From Parabacteroides sp. ZJ-118 (lineage in GTDB: Bacteria > Bacteroidota > Bacteroidia > Bacteroidales > Tannerellaceae), in NCBI RefSeq assembly GCF_011038785.1, contig NZ_JAAKDT010000007.1, positions 24,679 through 88,678 on the forward strand: a DNA stretch of 64,000 bases. Reading direction: 5' to 3'. Below the pieces are notes generated by a model. That model did not search any database. It was not told the DNA's origin and saw nothing but the letters and a program-made list of their open reading frames with translations. Each line of letters starts with the position of its first letter. Positions within the stretch are counted from its first letter, which is position 1. The position numbers and the translations under genes were made by a program. Positions 1 through 8,239 of the stretch are shown here, piece by piece.

Positions 1-374
1 AGCAGGGCGACGTTCATCCCCCGGGGATCGGGGCCTCGCGTGATGATGTACCGGTACTCCAGCCAGCGGAGCGGGGTGCGGCGGGTCAGGTGAGAGAGGA
101 CGGAATCGTTCTCGACTTCGCAAAGGGCGATCAGGGCCGGCGTGCCCCACTCCCCGGCGGCGCTGATCACTTTCGCGATGTGTTGTAGCTTGCGGTCGTA
201 GCGGCCGGGCGTCCAGTAGCGGTCGCCGGAGGGCAGGAACGCGTCGTCGTCCGCGGTTGGGTGATCCCTCGTGTCGAAAAGGTTCTCCACGTTATAGGCC
301 ATGACCCTGAAGGTCGCCTGGGCGAATAGCCGAGGGGCGGCAACGGATAGGAGAAAAAGCAGGAGAATCTTCAT
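1..374 (-). CDS. Endonuclease/exonuclease/phosphatase family protein (N-terminal part, cut by window edge)
   Basis: The gene runs off the left edge; about 124 codons are visible. Residues 1-18 form a signal peptide ending in LFAQ, so the protein is probably exported. The next segment, FRVMAYNVENLFDTRD, is the usual opening of Bacteroidetes endonuclease/exonuclease/phosphatase proteins, in which the Asn binds the metal site. A later ALCEVEN matches the catalytic Glu strand of the family. The exact substrate (nucleic acid, phospholipid or sugar phosphate) cannot be told. It lies 33 nt downstream of the beta-helix lipoprotein on the same strand, so the two are probably co-transcribed. Confidence 0.8.
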   Translation of the reverse strand, partial: MKILLLFLLSVAAPRLFAQATFRVMAYNVENLFDTRDHPTADDDAFLPSGDRYWTPGRYDRKLQHIAKVISAAGEWGTPALIALCEVENDSVLSHLTRRTPLRWLEYRYIITRGPDPRGMNVAL

Positions 375-407
375 TGTCAAGGCTTGGGGGGATGCTGCGA
401 GGTCTCT

Positions 408-1946
408 TTACTCGCCCGGATCCTCGGTCTCTTCCCGGACGAACTCGTAGGCGCCTATGGTCGGGCCGTCCGAGGCGGTCAGCCGGTCGACGCCGTAGCG
501 GTCGACCGGATAATTCCTCGTCACCTCGGGGTCCGCTTTCCCGACCCCGGCGGTCGACGCGGAGTCGGGCCGGAAATCGTAGGCATATTGGTTGGGCTTG
601 CCTCCCACTTTCCGGTAGGAGGGCGTCTCCTGGATAAACAAGACCTCCCGGAAGTGGTCGCCGGAGGATTCCCGGGCCTTGAGCACGCAGTGGTTGAACC
701 GATAGTCGAAATCCGTGCCGCCATCCGCTCTCGGGGTGAGCGGCTGGCCCGAGGCGATCCCGATCTCGCCCGACGTCCCGATCTCGCCCGCCTCATAGCT
801 TCCGTCGATAACGCAATTGTCGAAATGGGCTCGCGCGATGGGATAGGGGCCGCCCCCGTCTACCGTCACGTTATCGAGCAGGTACAGGCATTTGCTGTCC
901 AAAGAGACGGTCTCGCCGGCCATCTCCCTTTGGGTCAGGCTCATGTAATTGGCCATCGTGCAGTGGGCGAAGTAGTAGCTGCCGCCGGCCAGGGTAAGTA
1001 CGCTTCCCGCGGCATTGCTGAATTCCGTGTTCGCGGCGATAACCTCACAATTGACGGCGAGGAACAGATCGCCTCCCATATTCGTGATCTGTGAGTTGTT
1101 TATCGTGATCTTCGGCCGGTCCGGGGTGGAGGGCTCGCAGTAGACACCGGAGGTGCCATTCCGTACGATCACGTTGTCCCAGACATTCCCGTAGCTGTCC
1201 GCCTTGAAGGTAATGCCTCCCCATTGCCCGGGAGTCCGGTCGTAAGGCAATAGATCATCGAGTATATAATCCAGGCGGTCGCCCCGGAACGTGATCGGCT
1301 CATCCAAGGTGCCCGAGGCGTTCATGGAACCGTGAACGATCAGGCTCGCCTTGTCGTGCATGTAGAAAGTGGCCCCCTTCTCGATACGCAGGGAGACACC
1401 CTTCGCGATAACCAGGCTGTCGTAGACCAGGTAAGGACGGCGGGCCGTGAGGATCGAGTCTCTCGTGATCGTGACACCGCCTTTGCAAAGGTTGACATCC
1501 TGCCCGTAGGCTTCCAGTAACACGGATTGCCGGACGCCGTTCACCGTGAACAGCACGGAGTCCTGTATCAACAGCGGTTGGTCGCCTCCGTTCGGATCGA
1601 CGGTTACCTCCACGAATACATACATGCTGTCATGGGCCAGTATCCCTACATTATTGAACAGGCTGCCTCTGCGCCCATCCACGTTCATCCGGAAGCCGGT
1701 GGCCTCACCTCCGGCCAGCAGGATGGACTCGATGCTCAGCGGCTCATCGTTCTCATTGTAGATCATAAATTGGCGGGTGGTGGAACCGATCGTGCTGAAG
1801 ACCGTGTCGAAGGCGAGCGTGTCTGTCGAGAAGCTTAGCCGGTAGGTCGGGTTGGCGGAGTACGGCTCGTCCAGGCCGTCGCACGCCGGGAGCAGGTTCA
1901 ACAGAAGCGTCGCGAGTATGAATAGTGTTGTCGTGAATCGTCTCAT
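408..1946 (-). CDS. Surface lipoprotein with right-handed parallel beta-helix
   Basis: The protein has 512 residues. It starts with a lipoprotein signal, LLPAC, with the lipidated Cys at residue 22. Residues about 35-150 look like an Ig/CHU-type beta domain ending in a VFVEVTVDP strand. From about 190 to 450 the sequence shows short repeating beta-strand rungs (ITINNSQITNMGG, FSNAAGSVLTLAGGSYYFAHCTM), typical of parallel beta-helix proteins. It ends in a Bacteroidetes-type PTIGAYEF motif, common at the C-terminus of such proteins. Function is unknown; beta-helices often bind or cleave polysaccharides but no catalytic residues are recognised. It is upstream of the phosphatase-family gene in the same orientation. 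Confidence 0.75.
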   Translation of the reverse strand: MRRFTTTLFILATLLLNLLPACDGLDEPYSANPTYRLSFSTDTLAFDTVFSTIGSTTRQFMIYNENDEPLSIESILLAGGEATGFRMNVDGRRGSLFNNVGILAHDSMYVFVEVTVDPNGGDQPLLIQDSVLFTVNGVRQSVLLEAYGQDVNLCKGGVTITRDSILTARRPYLVYDSLVIAKGVSLRIEKGATFYMHDKASLIVHGSMNASGTLDEPITFRGDRLDYILDDLLPYDRTPGQWGGITFKADSYGNVWDNVIVRNGTSGVYCEPSTPDRPKITINNSQITNMGGDLFLAVNCEVIAANTEFSNAAGSVLTLAGGSYYFAHCTMANYMSLTQREMAGETVSLDSKCLYLLDNVTVDGGGPYPIARAHFDNCVIDGSYEAGEIGTSGEIGIASGQPLTPRADGGTDFDYRFNHCVLKARESSGDHFREVLFIQETPSYRKVGGKPNQYAYDFRPDSASTAGVGKADPEVTRNYPVDRYGVDRLTASDGPTIGAYEFVREETEDPGE

Positions 1947-2018
1947 TTCCGTAAATTAAAAAGAGGACAGACACGGCTCTCGTGTCTCTCCTCTTCCTCT
2001 AACGCAAAAAACGCGGGT

Positions 2019-3476
2019 TTATTTTGCGGGGATGCTCTTTAATAACTCAAGAAGGTGGCTCCACCATAAACCGACCGTGGCGATCTCGATACGCTCGTTG
2101 GGTGAATGCACGTCACGCAAGGTCGGCCCGAACGAGATCATATCCAGCCTCGGATATTTCTCCAGGAACAGGCCGCACTCCAATCCGGCGTGGATGGCCA
2201 TGATCTTGGCCTCCTTGCCGAACAGGCGTCTGTAGGTCTCCCGCGCGATCTTCAAGATCCCGGAATCGGGATTCGGGGCCCATCCCGGGTAGCCGTCGCC
2301 CTGTCTCACGTCGGCCCCGGCCAGCAAGAAGGTGGAGGCTACCGTGTTGGCGGCGGCGATCTTGCTGGACTCGATAGAGCTGCGCTGGCTGGTGCCGACC
2401 AAGATCGTGTGGCCCTCTTTCATCTTTACGGAAGCGAGGTTGGTGGAGGTCTCCACCAAGCCCTCTATATCGTGGCTCATACCGATCACGCCGTGCGGGC
2501 AAGCGTGCAAGGCGTAGATTAATTTCCCGGCGGTGGCGTTGTCGATATGATACTCCGGACGATCCGTGGATTCCATGGTGAGCTGAACCTTCGGATCCAC
2601 ATGCCTCAGCTCATTCTCTACGTCGGCGGCGAGATGGTTCAGCAAGACACGTACATCCTCCTTGTCCTCCGGGCGCAAGCCGATCACGGCGTGTGCCTCG
2701 CGGGCGATCGCGTTACGCAAGTTCCCTCCATCGATCGCGCAAAGGACGAAATCATAGCTCTTTTTCAACAGGAACAGGAAACGGGTCAATATCTTGTTGG
2801 CATTGCCCAGCCCCTTGTGGATCTCGCCACCGGAGTGACCGCCATTCAGCCCCTTCACATCGATGCGGAAATAGAGCATCTCGCCGGACGTAGGAACCGG
2901 CTCGTACTGGAAAGTCGCCTGCGTGTCCTTGCCTCCGGCGCAGCCCATGAAGATCTCTCCCTCGTCCTCGCTGTCGAGATTTAACAAGATATCCCCGGTC
3001 ATGAAGCCCTCTTTCAAGGCTTTCGCCCCGGTCAAGCCGGTCTCCTCGTCTACCGTGAACAGACATTCGATCGGGCCGTGTTGGATATCCTCCGAAGCAA
3101 GCAAAGCCAACTCGGCCGCCACGCCGATACCGTTGTCGGCTCCCAAGGTCGTGCCGTTGGCGCGCAACCACTCGCCGTCGACGATCGTCTCGATCGGATC
3201 CTGTTCGAAATCATGTTTCGTGCCGTTATTTTTCTCGCAAACCATATCCATGTGAGACTGCAGTACCACTACCGGGCGATCCTCCATCCCCGGAGTGGCA
3301 GGCTTCGACATTAAGAGGTTGCCGGCTTCATCCTTCTTGATCGCTAGGTTATACGCTTTCGCGAACGATTCCAGGAATTCAATCATTTTCCCTTCCTTTT
3401 TTGAGGGGCGAGGCACTTGGGTTACCTGATGGAAGAATTTCCATACGATAGCAGGCTTTAAATCAGTAATCTTCAT
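2019..3476 (-). CDS. pepD: Aminoacyl-histidine dipeptidase (peptidase D, M20 family)
   Basis: This 485-residue protein matches the usual PepD length. It is a cytosolic Zn dipeptidase that cleaves Xaa-His and other unblocked dipeptides. Metal ligands are visible: HMDM (His75, Asp77), LGADNGIG (Asp114) and DEETG (catalytic Glu144, Glu145), followed by the lid domain with GGHSGGEIH. The open frame extends to 3575, but a TAACTTTG promoter box lies on the minus strand at 3506-3513. Transcription therefore starts near 3499 and the ATG at 3476 is the natural start, giving MKITDLKPAIVW. It stands alone, divergent from the small membrane protein gene. Confidence 0.93.
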   Translation of the reverse strand: MKITDLKPAIVWKFFHQVTQVPRPSKKEGKMIEFLESFAKAYNLAIKKDEAGNLLMSKPATPGMEDRPVVVLQSHMDMVCEKNNGTKHDFEQDPIETIVDGEWLRANGTTLGADNGIGVAAELALLASEDIQHGPIECLFTVDEETGLTGAKALKEGFMTGDILLNLDSEDEGEIFMGCAGGKDTQATFQYEPVPTSGEMLYFRIDVKGLNGGHSGGEIHKGLGNANKILTRFLFLLKKSYDFVLCAIDGGNLRNAIAREAHAVIGLRPEDKEDVRVLLNHLAADVENELRHVDPKVQLTMESTDRPEYHIDNATAGKLIYALHACPHGVIGMSHDIEGLVETSTNLASVKMKEGHTILVGTSQRSSIESSKIAAANTVASTFLLAGADVRQGDGYPGWAPNPDSGILKIARETYRRLFGKEAKIMAIHAGLECGLFLEKYPRLDMISFGPTLRDVHSPNERIEIATVGLWWSHLLELLKSIPAK

Positions 3477-3623
3477 AATGTTACAATGTATTATAGATGT
3501 TACTCCAAAGTTAATAAAATCGCAACCGGAAGAGCTTAGTTCGAAAAAAAGTAGAATAAAATGCCAAAAAGACACTTAGTAATCACTTAAACTCTTATAT
3601 TTGCGTCCACAAATATAGAGAAA

Positions 3624-3842
3624 ATGCTTGCAACGTTATTATTTACGATCATAATTCTTGTTATCAGTGTCGCGTTGCTGTCGATAAAGGTGCTGTTGAA
3701 AAAGGGAGGGAGGTTCCCGAATACGCATATCGAAGGAAACCGGGCGTTGGGCAAGAGAGGCATATTTTGCGCGAGGACCATGGATCGTATGGCGGCTAAG
3801 CAAAAGGGGCTCTATGAGATCATGAACGAGATAAAAGAATAG
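3624..3842 (+). CDS. Small membrane protein of unknown function
   Basis: The protein has 72 residues. Residues 3-25 form one hydrophobic transmembrane segment, followed by a basic stretch (KVLLKKGGRFPNTH) and a cytoplasmic-looking tail with CARTMDRMAAKQKGL. A clean TATATTTG box at 3596-3603 places transcription start about 15 nt upstream of the ATG, which supports this being a real gene. It is followed after 24 nt by the OmpH-like gene and is probably co-transcribed with it. I recognise it only as the kind of short conserved protein found in Bacteroidales and cannot assign a function. Confidence 0.7.
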   Translation: MLATLLFTIIILVISVALLSIKVLLKKGGRFPNTHIEGNRALGKRGIFCARTMDRMAAKQKGLYEIMNEIKE

Positions 3843-3866
3843 AAAATAAGATTTAAATTGCACTTT

Positions 3867-4472
3867 ATGAAGAACATTAACTACGTTATTAACGGTGTGC
3901 TGGCGGTGGCTGTCGTAATCTTGTATATTATGCAATTTTCCGGCAAGAAAGAATCAGGCGTGACAAGGACATTCGCGTCAACGGGGGACACAACGGCCTT
4001 GCTCCCGGTCGCTTATGTAAATGTGGATTCCCTGTTACTCAATTACAATTATTCCAAGGATCTGAACGAGATCATCTTGAAGAAGCAAGAGAACTCTCGC
4101 GCTAACATCACCCAGAAGGCTCGTAGTTTACAAAGCGAGATGCAAGATTTTCAGCGGAAGGTAGAGAACAACGCTTTCCTTACCCGCGAGAGAGCGGAGC
4201 AAGAGCAGCAACGTTTATTGAATAAGCAACAAGAGTTGCAGGACTTGGATAACCAACTGGCCCAAGAGTTGATGCAAGAGCAACAGAAGCTGAACGAGCA
4301 GCTACGCGATACGGTGGTTTCTCAACTAAAGGCATTCAACCAGGGTAGAGGTTACCAAGTGGTATTCAGCAATACGGTAGGAGACAATATCCTTCTGGCC
4401 GGCGATTCCTATGACATCACAAGCGAGTTGCTGGAATACTTGAACAAGAATTATTCCTCTCCGGCCAAGTAG
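3867..4472 (+). CDS. OmpH/Skp-family periplasmic chaperone-like protein
   Basis: The protein has 201 residues starting MKNINYVING. Residues 7-24 form an N-terminal hydrophobic anchor or signal; no clear cleavage site is visible, so it may stay membrane-attached. The segment VAYVNVDSLLLNYNYSKDLNE (about 48-68) is the Skp/OmpH opening strand. It is followed by a long Gln/Glu-rich coiled coil (about 70-150) and a C-terminal beta segment (YQVVFSNTVGDNILLAGDSYDIT). Skp-type proteins hold unfolded outer-membrane proteins in the periplasm. An in-frame TTG at 3858 is possible, but the ATG at 3867 gives the better signal. A strong terminator follows at 4501. Confidence 0.82.
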   Translation: MKNINYVINGVLAVAVVILYIMQFSGKKESGVTRTFASTGDTTALLPVAYVNVDSLLLNYNYSKDLNEIILKKQENSRANITQKARSLQSEMQDFQRKVENNAFLTRERAEQEQQRLLNKQQELQDLDNQLAQELMQEQQKLNEQLRDTVVSQLKAFNQGRGYQVVFSNTVGDNILLAGDSYDITSELLEYLNKNYSSPAK

Positions 4473-4500
4473 GCTATTCCTGAAGTCAGGAGAGCGGAAA

Positions 4501-4540
4501 AAGGGTGTATCAAAAGAGCGTTTGATACACCCTTCCTTTT
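4501..4540. terminator. Bidirectional intrinsic terminator
   Basis: A perfect 14-bp stem (AAGGGTGTATCAAA, loop AGAGCG, TTTGATACACCCTT) is followed by CCTTTT on the plus strand. It lies between the convergent OmpH-like gene and the small integral membrane protein gene, and serves both. Confidence 0.85.
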
Positions 4541-4548
4541 GTGGGCGG

Positions 4549-4872
4549 TTACTCCTTAGGCGTGACGAAAGCGGTATATACCTGCAAGATAGCGGCTACG
4601 CTCAAGCAAAGGATCCACTCGGTACGGTCGTTGAACATAAAGCCGGAAGATACGACCATCAGAAGTCCGGCGAATACGTTGAAACGGTGGAGCCGACGGC
4701 GGCGAAAGTCCAAGTCCTTGACCGGGAGGGTCAGGTAGCAGACCGCTATACCCGCCGCGCCGATAGCGAATAAATAAGGGGCGACAGCCCAATGGGTAAG
4801 AAACAATCCCGCGCCGGCTAAGACGAGCAATCCCGCTACGCCGAAAATAATCGATCTGATCGGTTGATTCAT
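4549..4872 (-). CDS. Small integral membrane protein, function unknown
   Basis: The 107-residue protein is almost entirely hydrophobic. Four membrane segments are visible at about residues 8-28, 31-50, 64-80 and 85-103, with a basic loop (KDLDFRRRRLHR) between the second and third, probably on the cytoplasmic side. The gene directly abuts divIC: its ATG ends at 4872 and the divIC stop begins at 4873. The two are therefore one transcript. The tight linkage to a divisome gene hints at an envelope role, but that is only context. Confidence 0.72.
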   Translation of the reverse strand: MNQPIRSIIFGVAGLLVLAGAGLFLTHWAVAPYLFAIGAAGIAVCYLTLPVKDLDFRRRRLHRFNVFAGLLMVVSSGFMFNDRTEWILCLSVAAILQVYTAFVTPKE

Positions 4873-5178
4873 CTATTTGTCCTTGATAATAAAAACATCC
4901 TCGTTCGACCTTTTCATGAAATACTCTTCACGGGCGAAACGTTCCAGCCCCTCCTTGTCCGTATGAAGGTCGTTTAATTTCTTGCTGTTGATTTCGATCT
5001 CCTTTTGGTAATGATGGATCTCTTTCTCCAGACCGCGTATCTTCTCATCGTACGTATAGCGTTTATACAGGCTGCTATCGCCTACCGTAAAGGTGACGAT
5101 AAGGAACACGATGGTGACCAACCAATAAGCGTTGATCCACGATAGGTACTTTAGGTAAAACTCTTTTATGCGTGACAT
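4873..5178 (-). CDS. Septum formation initiator, FtsB/DivIC family
   Basis: The protein has 101 residues: a short basic N-terminus, one membrane segment (about residues 15-33, NAYWLVTIVFLIVTFTVG), then a coiled coil (about 45-80, EKIRGLEKEIHHYQKEIEIN) and the C-terminal motif FAREEYFMKRSNEDVFII. This is the classic FtsB/DivIC layout; such proteins join FtsL and FtsQ/DivIB to activate septal peptidoglycan synthesis. The open frame reaches 5235, but MSRIKEFYLK at 5178 is the proper start. A TATCTTCG box on the minus strand lies at 5195-5202, and the gene is divergent from dnaX. Confidence 0.85.
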   Translation of the reverse strand: MSRIKEFYLKYLSWINAYWLVTIVFLIVTFTVGDSSLYKRYTYDEKIRGLEKEIHHYQKEIEINSKKLNDLHTDKEGLERFAREEYFMKRSNEDVFIIKDK

Positions 5179-5248
5179 CGGAAAATCGTTTTCGCGAAGA
5201 TAATGAATTTTTTTGCCTATCTTTGCCAAAGTCAATAAAAAGCAGAGA

Positions 5249-7000
5249 ATGGATAATTACATTGTATCGGCGAGAAAATACCGCCCGTCCACTTTCCGGA
5301 GTGTAGTAGGGCAGAAGTCTCTTACCACTACGCTGAAAAACGCGATACAAAGCAACAAACTGGCGCATGCCTACCTGTTTTGCGGTCCTCGGGGCGTGGG
5401 AAAGACCTCGTGTGCCCGTATCTTTGCGAAGACGATCAACTGCTTGAATCCGACGGCGGATGGCGAGGCTTGCAACGCGTGCGAGTCCTGCCGGGCTTTC
5501 AATGAGCAGCGTTCCTACAATATCCATGAACTGGATGCCGCGTCGAATAACTCGGTGGATGATATACGCACCTTGATCGACCAAGTGCGTATCCCGCCCC
5601 CAATCGGTAAATACAAAGTCTTCATCATAGACGAGGTCCACATGTTGACAACCGCCGCTTTCAACGCGTTCTTGAAGACATTGGAGGAGCCTCCGCATCA
5701 TGCTCTTTTTATCTTGGCTACGACCGAGAAGCATAAGGTGCTTCCTACGATCCTTTCCCGTTGCCAGATCTATGATTTCTCCCGTATATCCATCGCCGAT
5801 ATGGTGGAGCATTTGCAATATGTCTCTTTGCAAGAGGGGGTTACCGCGGAGCCGGAAGCCTTGAACGTGATCGCTCAGAAGGCGGATGGAGGTATGCGCG
5901 ACGCCTTGTCCATCTTTGACCAAGTGGTAAGTTTCACGAATGGCAATATCACGTATCAGGCGGTTATCAATAACTTGAACGTGCTGGATTATGAGTACTA
6001 TTTTCGTCTGACGGATGCGATCTTATCCGGTAATGTGCGGGCATCTCTATTGACCTTGAACGAGATATTGGGTAAAGGATTTGACGGGCAGAATATTATA
6101 ACCGGTTTGGCCGGGCATTTCCGGGATTTGTTGGTATGCCGGGATGAGTCCACCTTGGCGCTATTCGAGGTGGGAGCTTCTATACGCGAACGATATAAGG
6201 AGATGGCGAAACACTGTCCGGATCAGCTTCTGTTCAAAGCGATAGAGCTAGCGAATACGTGCGATTTGAATTATCGTGCCAGCCGCAATAAGCGTCTTTT
6301 ATTGGAATTGACGTTGATTCAGCTCTGTCAATTAACACAGATGGCCGCCGACGATAAAAAAAAAACACAGATTGAGCCGATATCCGCCGGGGCGAACCCG
6401 GCTCCTCAAACGGTAAGTAACGGGCAGCTTCAACAGCCGCCTCGAGCACCTCAAGCCGCCGCCGCGCAAGTCATGAGCACGCGCATGCCGAGCTCGGCTC
6501 TTACGCCACCTCCGTCTCCAGCGCCTAATCCGGCCCGGAAAACCGCTCGTCCGATGGGAATATCCATGAAGGAGATCGGAGTGGAGAAGCCTAAGCAACA
6601 AACCGTTCAACAAACGATAACGACCGAAAGGGAGGTAGTAACTCCCTTCGACAATGACACCTTGGTCCGTGAATGGGATAGTTACGCCGCTACGATTGAC
6701 AAGAAAGTGTATCTTAAGAATACGATGATCAACTGTAAGCCCACCTTGCAGGAGAATTACTATTTCGAGGTGGCTGTACACAACCCGGGGCAGCAAGAGG
6801 AATTGATCAATAACGCGATCCATATCTTGCCATTCCTCCGTCAGCGTCTTAATAATAGCCGCATCCAGATGCGTGTCCGGATCGTAGAGGAAAATGAGAA
6901 ACAGTTGGCTTATACATCCACGGAGAAGTTAGCGTTGCTGATGAAGATAAATCCAACCTTGGGCCGTTTGAGGGATGAGTTTAATTTGACGTTAGATTAA
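5249..7000 (+). CDS. dnaX: DNA polymerase III subunit gamma/tau
   Basis: This 583-residue protein is the AAA+ clamp-loader subunit that opens the sliding clamp at the replication fork. Walker A is GPRGVGKT (46-53); the zinc cysteines are C65, C75, C78 and C81; Walker B is IIDEVH (126-131); the sensor SRC motif is at 170-172. A low-complexity linker from about 370 to 470 separates the ATPase part from a tau-like C-terminal region. The ATG at 5249 is supported by a TATCTTTG promoter box at 5218-5225. A run of ten A (6356-6365) sits exactly at the domain III/linker border and may allow a shorter gamma form. Confidence 0.95.
   Translation: MDNYIVSARKYRPSTFRSVVGQKSLTTTLKNAIQSNKLAHAYLFCGPRGVGKTSCARIFAKTINCLNPTADGEACNACESCRAFNEQRSYNIHELDAASNNSVDDIRTLIDQVRIPPPIGKYKVFIIDEVHMLTTAAFNAFLKTLEEPPHHALFILATTEKHKVLPTILSRCQIYDFSRISIADMVEHLQYVSLQEGVTAEPEALNVIAQKADGGMRDALSIFDQVVSFTNGNITYQAVINNLNVLDYEYYFRLTDAILSGNVRASLLTLNEILGKGFDGQNIITGLAGHFRDLLVCRDESTLALFEVGASIRERYKEMAKHCPDQLLFKAIELANTCDLNYRASRNKRLLLELTLIQLCQLTQMAADDKKKTQIEPISAGANPAPQTVSNGQLQQPPRAPQAAAAQVMSTRMPSSALTPPPSPAPNPARKTARPMGISMKEIGVEKPKQQTVQQTITTEREVVTPFDNDTLVREWDSYAATIDKKVYLKNTMINCKPTLQENYYFEVAVHNPGQQEELINNAIHILPFLRQRLNNSRIQMRVRIVEENEKQLAYTSTEKLALLMKINPTLGRLRDEFNLTLD
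6356..6365 (+). other. A10 slippery run inside dnaX
   Basis: Ten consecutive A encode Lys370-Lys372. A -1 shift here adds only Asn-Thr-Asp before TGA at 6373-6375, giving 375 residues. A +1 shift adds 16 residues before TAA, giving 388. Both would yield a gamma-like protein lacking the tau tail. Thermus dnaX is known to use an A-run for transcriptional slippage and E. coli uses ribosomal frameshifting; use here is inferred. Confidence 0.5.
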
Positions 7001-7038
7001 AATCACTATCTTTGAGGCGAATCAAAAACCGAAGGCTT

Positions 7039-8001
7039 ATGACTCTAATAGCGAATCCCATTTATGACTCCGTCTTTAAGTATATGATGGAGGATGAGAA
7101 GGTGGCGAACATCTTATTATCTGCGTTGCTCAAGAAAGAGATCTTGGAGTTGCAGCTGCGCCAGCATGAATATACGAATACGCAGCGGACAAATATTTCC
7201 TTGTTTCGCATGGATTTCTCCGCCAAGATAAAGGACGGTAACGGCGAGGAACATCTTGTTCTCATCGAGTTGCAAAAGACATGGTTGCCAACTGAAACGC
7301 TTCGTTTTCGTCAGTATTTAGGGACCCACTATTTGAATAAGGATAATGTATGCGAGGATCCAGACTCTCACTTTGGGTTGCCGATAATCTCCATTTATAT
7401 ATTGGGGCATACCTTGGGCGAGTTGAAGGAACCGGTTATCTATGTACGTCGTCGTTATTTGGATTACGAGGATAATGTGATCGAGGGAAAAGACAAGTTC
7501 ATTGAGAGTCTGACGCATGATAGTATTATCGTACAGATTCCTTTTTTACAGAAAAGAACTCGCAATCGCTTGGAGCGATTACTTAATATCTTTGATCAGA
7601 ATAGTTGTTTGAAAAATGATGGCCACTTATTGGAAATTGACGAGAACTTGTTTCACAAGGAGGATTTTCCTGTTCTGACTCGTTTGCTTAAAGCGGGTGT
7701 CGCTCCGGATGTCCGTCGCTCTATGGATGTGGAAGATGAGATCCTTTCAGAGATTGAAGCCCGTGATACGGCGCTCATGCAGAAAGATCAACTCATTCAG
7801 CAAAAGAATCAACAAATAGAACAAAAGAATCAGCAACTAGAGCAAAAGGATCAGCAACTAGAGCAAAAGGATCAGCAACTAGAGCAAAAGGATCAACTCA
7901 TCCGTTCCATGATACGGATGATGGAGCAAGAAGGCTTGAGTGAAGAGCAAATCGCTCGAAAATTAGGGCTCCCTGTTGAACAAATCAGATCGCTAAAGTA
8001 A
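7039..8001 (+). CDS. PD-(D/E)XK nuclease family protein (Rpn/transposase-like) with heptad repeats
   Basis: The 320-residue protein starts MTLIANPIYDSVFKYMMEDE, the standard opening of the Bacteroidetes PD-(D/E)XK nuclease family transposase group. The likely active site is Asp59 with Glu77-x-Gln79 (DFSAKIKDG...VLIELQK). Residues about 247-288 are a coiled coil of repeated QKDQQLE heptads encoded by 21-bp tandem repeats. The C-terminal helix-turn-helix-like EEQIARKLGLPVEQI is shared by many relatives. Related Rpn proteins are recombination-promoting DNases, but no transposon ends are seen here. The upstream TTG at 7012 is less likely than the ATG at 7039. Confidence 0.8.
   Translation: MTLIANPIYDSVFKYMMEDEKVANILLSALLKKEILELQLRQHEYTNTQRTNISLFRMDFSAKIKDGNGEEHLVLIELQKTWLPTETLRFRQYLGTHYLNKDNVCEDPDSHFGLPIISIYILGHTLGELKEPVIYVRRRYLDYEDNVIEGKDKFIESLTHDSIIVQIPFLQKRTRNRLERLLNIFDQNSCLKNDGHLLEIDENLFHKEDFPVLTRLLKAGVAPDVRRSMDVEDEILSEIEARDTALMQKDQLIQQKNQQIEQKNQQLEQKDQQLEQKDQQLEQKDQLIRSMIRMMEQEGLSEEQIARKLGLPVEQIRSLK
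7777..7902 (+). repeat. 21-bp in-frame tandem repeat, six units
   Basis: Six consecutive 21-nt units encode QKDQLIx/QKNQQIE/QKNQQLE/QKDQQLE/QKDQQLE/QKDQLIR. The units at 7840-7860 and 7861-7881 are identical. The repeats keep frame (7 codons), so copy-number changes would lengthen or shorten the coiled coil by one heptad without breaking the gene. Confidence 0.85.
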
Positions 8002-8006
8002 GAAAC

Positions 8007-8043
8007 AAAAGAGGGGTAGTACTAACCACCCCTCTTTCTTCTC
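8007..8043. terminator. Intrinsic terminator
   Basis: The stem GAGGGGT (8011-8017) pairs with ACCCCTC (8028-8034), flanked by an A-run on the left and CTTTCTTCT on the right. It ends the PD-(D/E)XK gene and can also act on the minus strand. Confidence 0.75.
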
Positions 8044-8184
8044 AATACTTTCATTGGAGGAATGCCATACGAGGGTTCGGTTGGCGTTCTCTTCTGCGTC
8101 AGATGTCACGAACAGTTGTTCGCTTTGCCCGATCTCTAGCGATAGTGTTTGCTTGTCCAAGCGGATACTAAAAAGAGCTGTCCC
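8042..8184 (-). pseudogene. Relic of a bacterial Ig-like (Big_2) domain
   Basis: No intact gene lies between the terminator and nadC. Read on the minus strand, one frame gives SIRLDKQTLSLEIGQSEQ followed by LFVTSDAEENANRTLVWHSS and NESI. This is a recognisable Big_2 domain opening (hydrophobic-LDK-x-x-L-S-L-x-x-G, then A-x-x-x-N-x-x-L-x-W-x-S-S-N). The frame is closed upstream by TAA (8185-8187), has no start codon and runs into the terminator. It is therefore a fragment, presumably of a lost surface protein. Confidence 0.5.
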
Positions 8185-8239
8185 TTACAGGATTGTTCTT
8201 TGCGGGGGCAACTTCTATTTGATTAAAGCGCAAGCCCTA

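Noticed and set aside
5075..5923. Minus-strand frame of 282 codons opposite dnaX and divIC
   Set aside because: It is antisense to the conserved ATPase core of dnaX and lacks a plausible start or family match.
7039..8001. Active transposon around the PD-(D/E)XK family gene
   Set aside because: No terminal inverted repeats or target duplications are seen; the gene sits between housekeeping genes with its own terminator.
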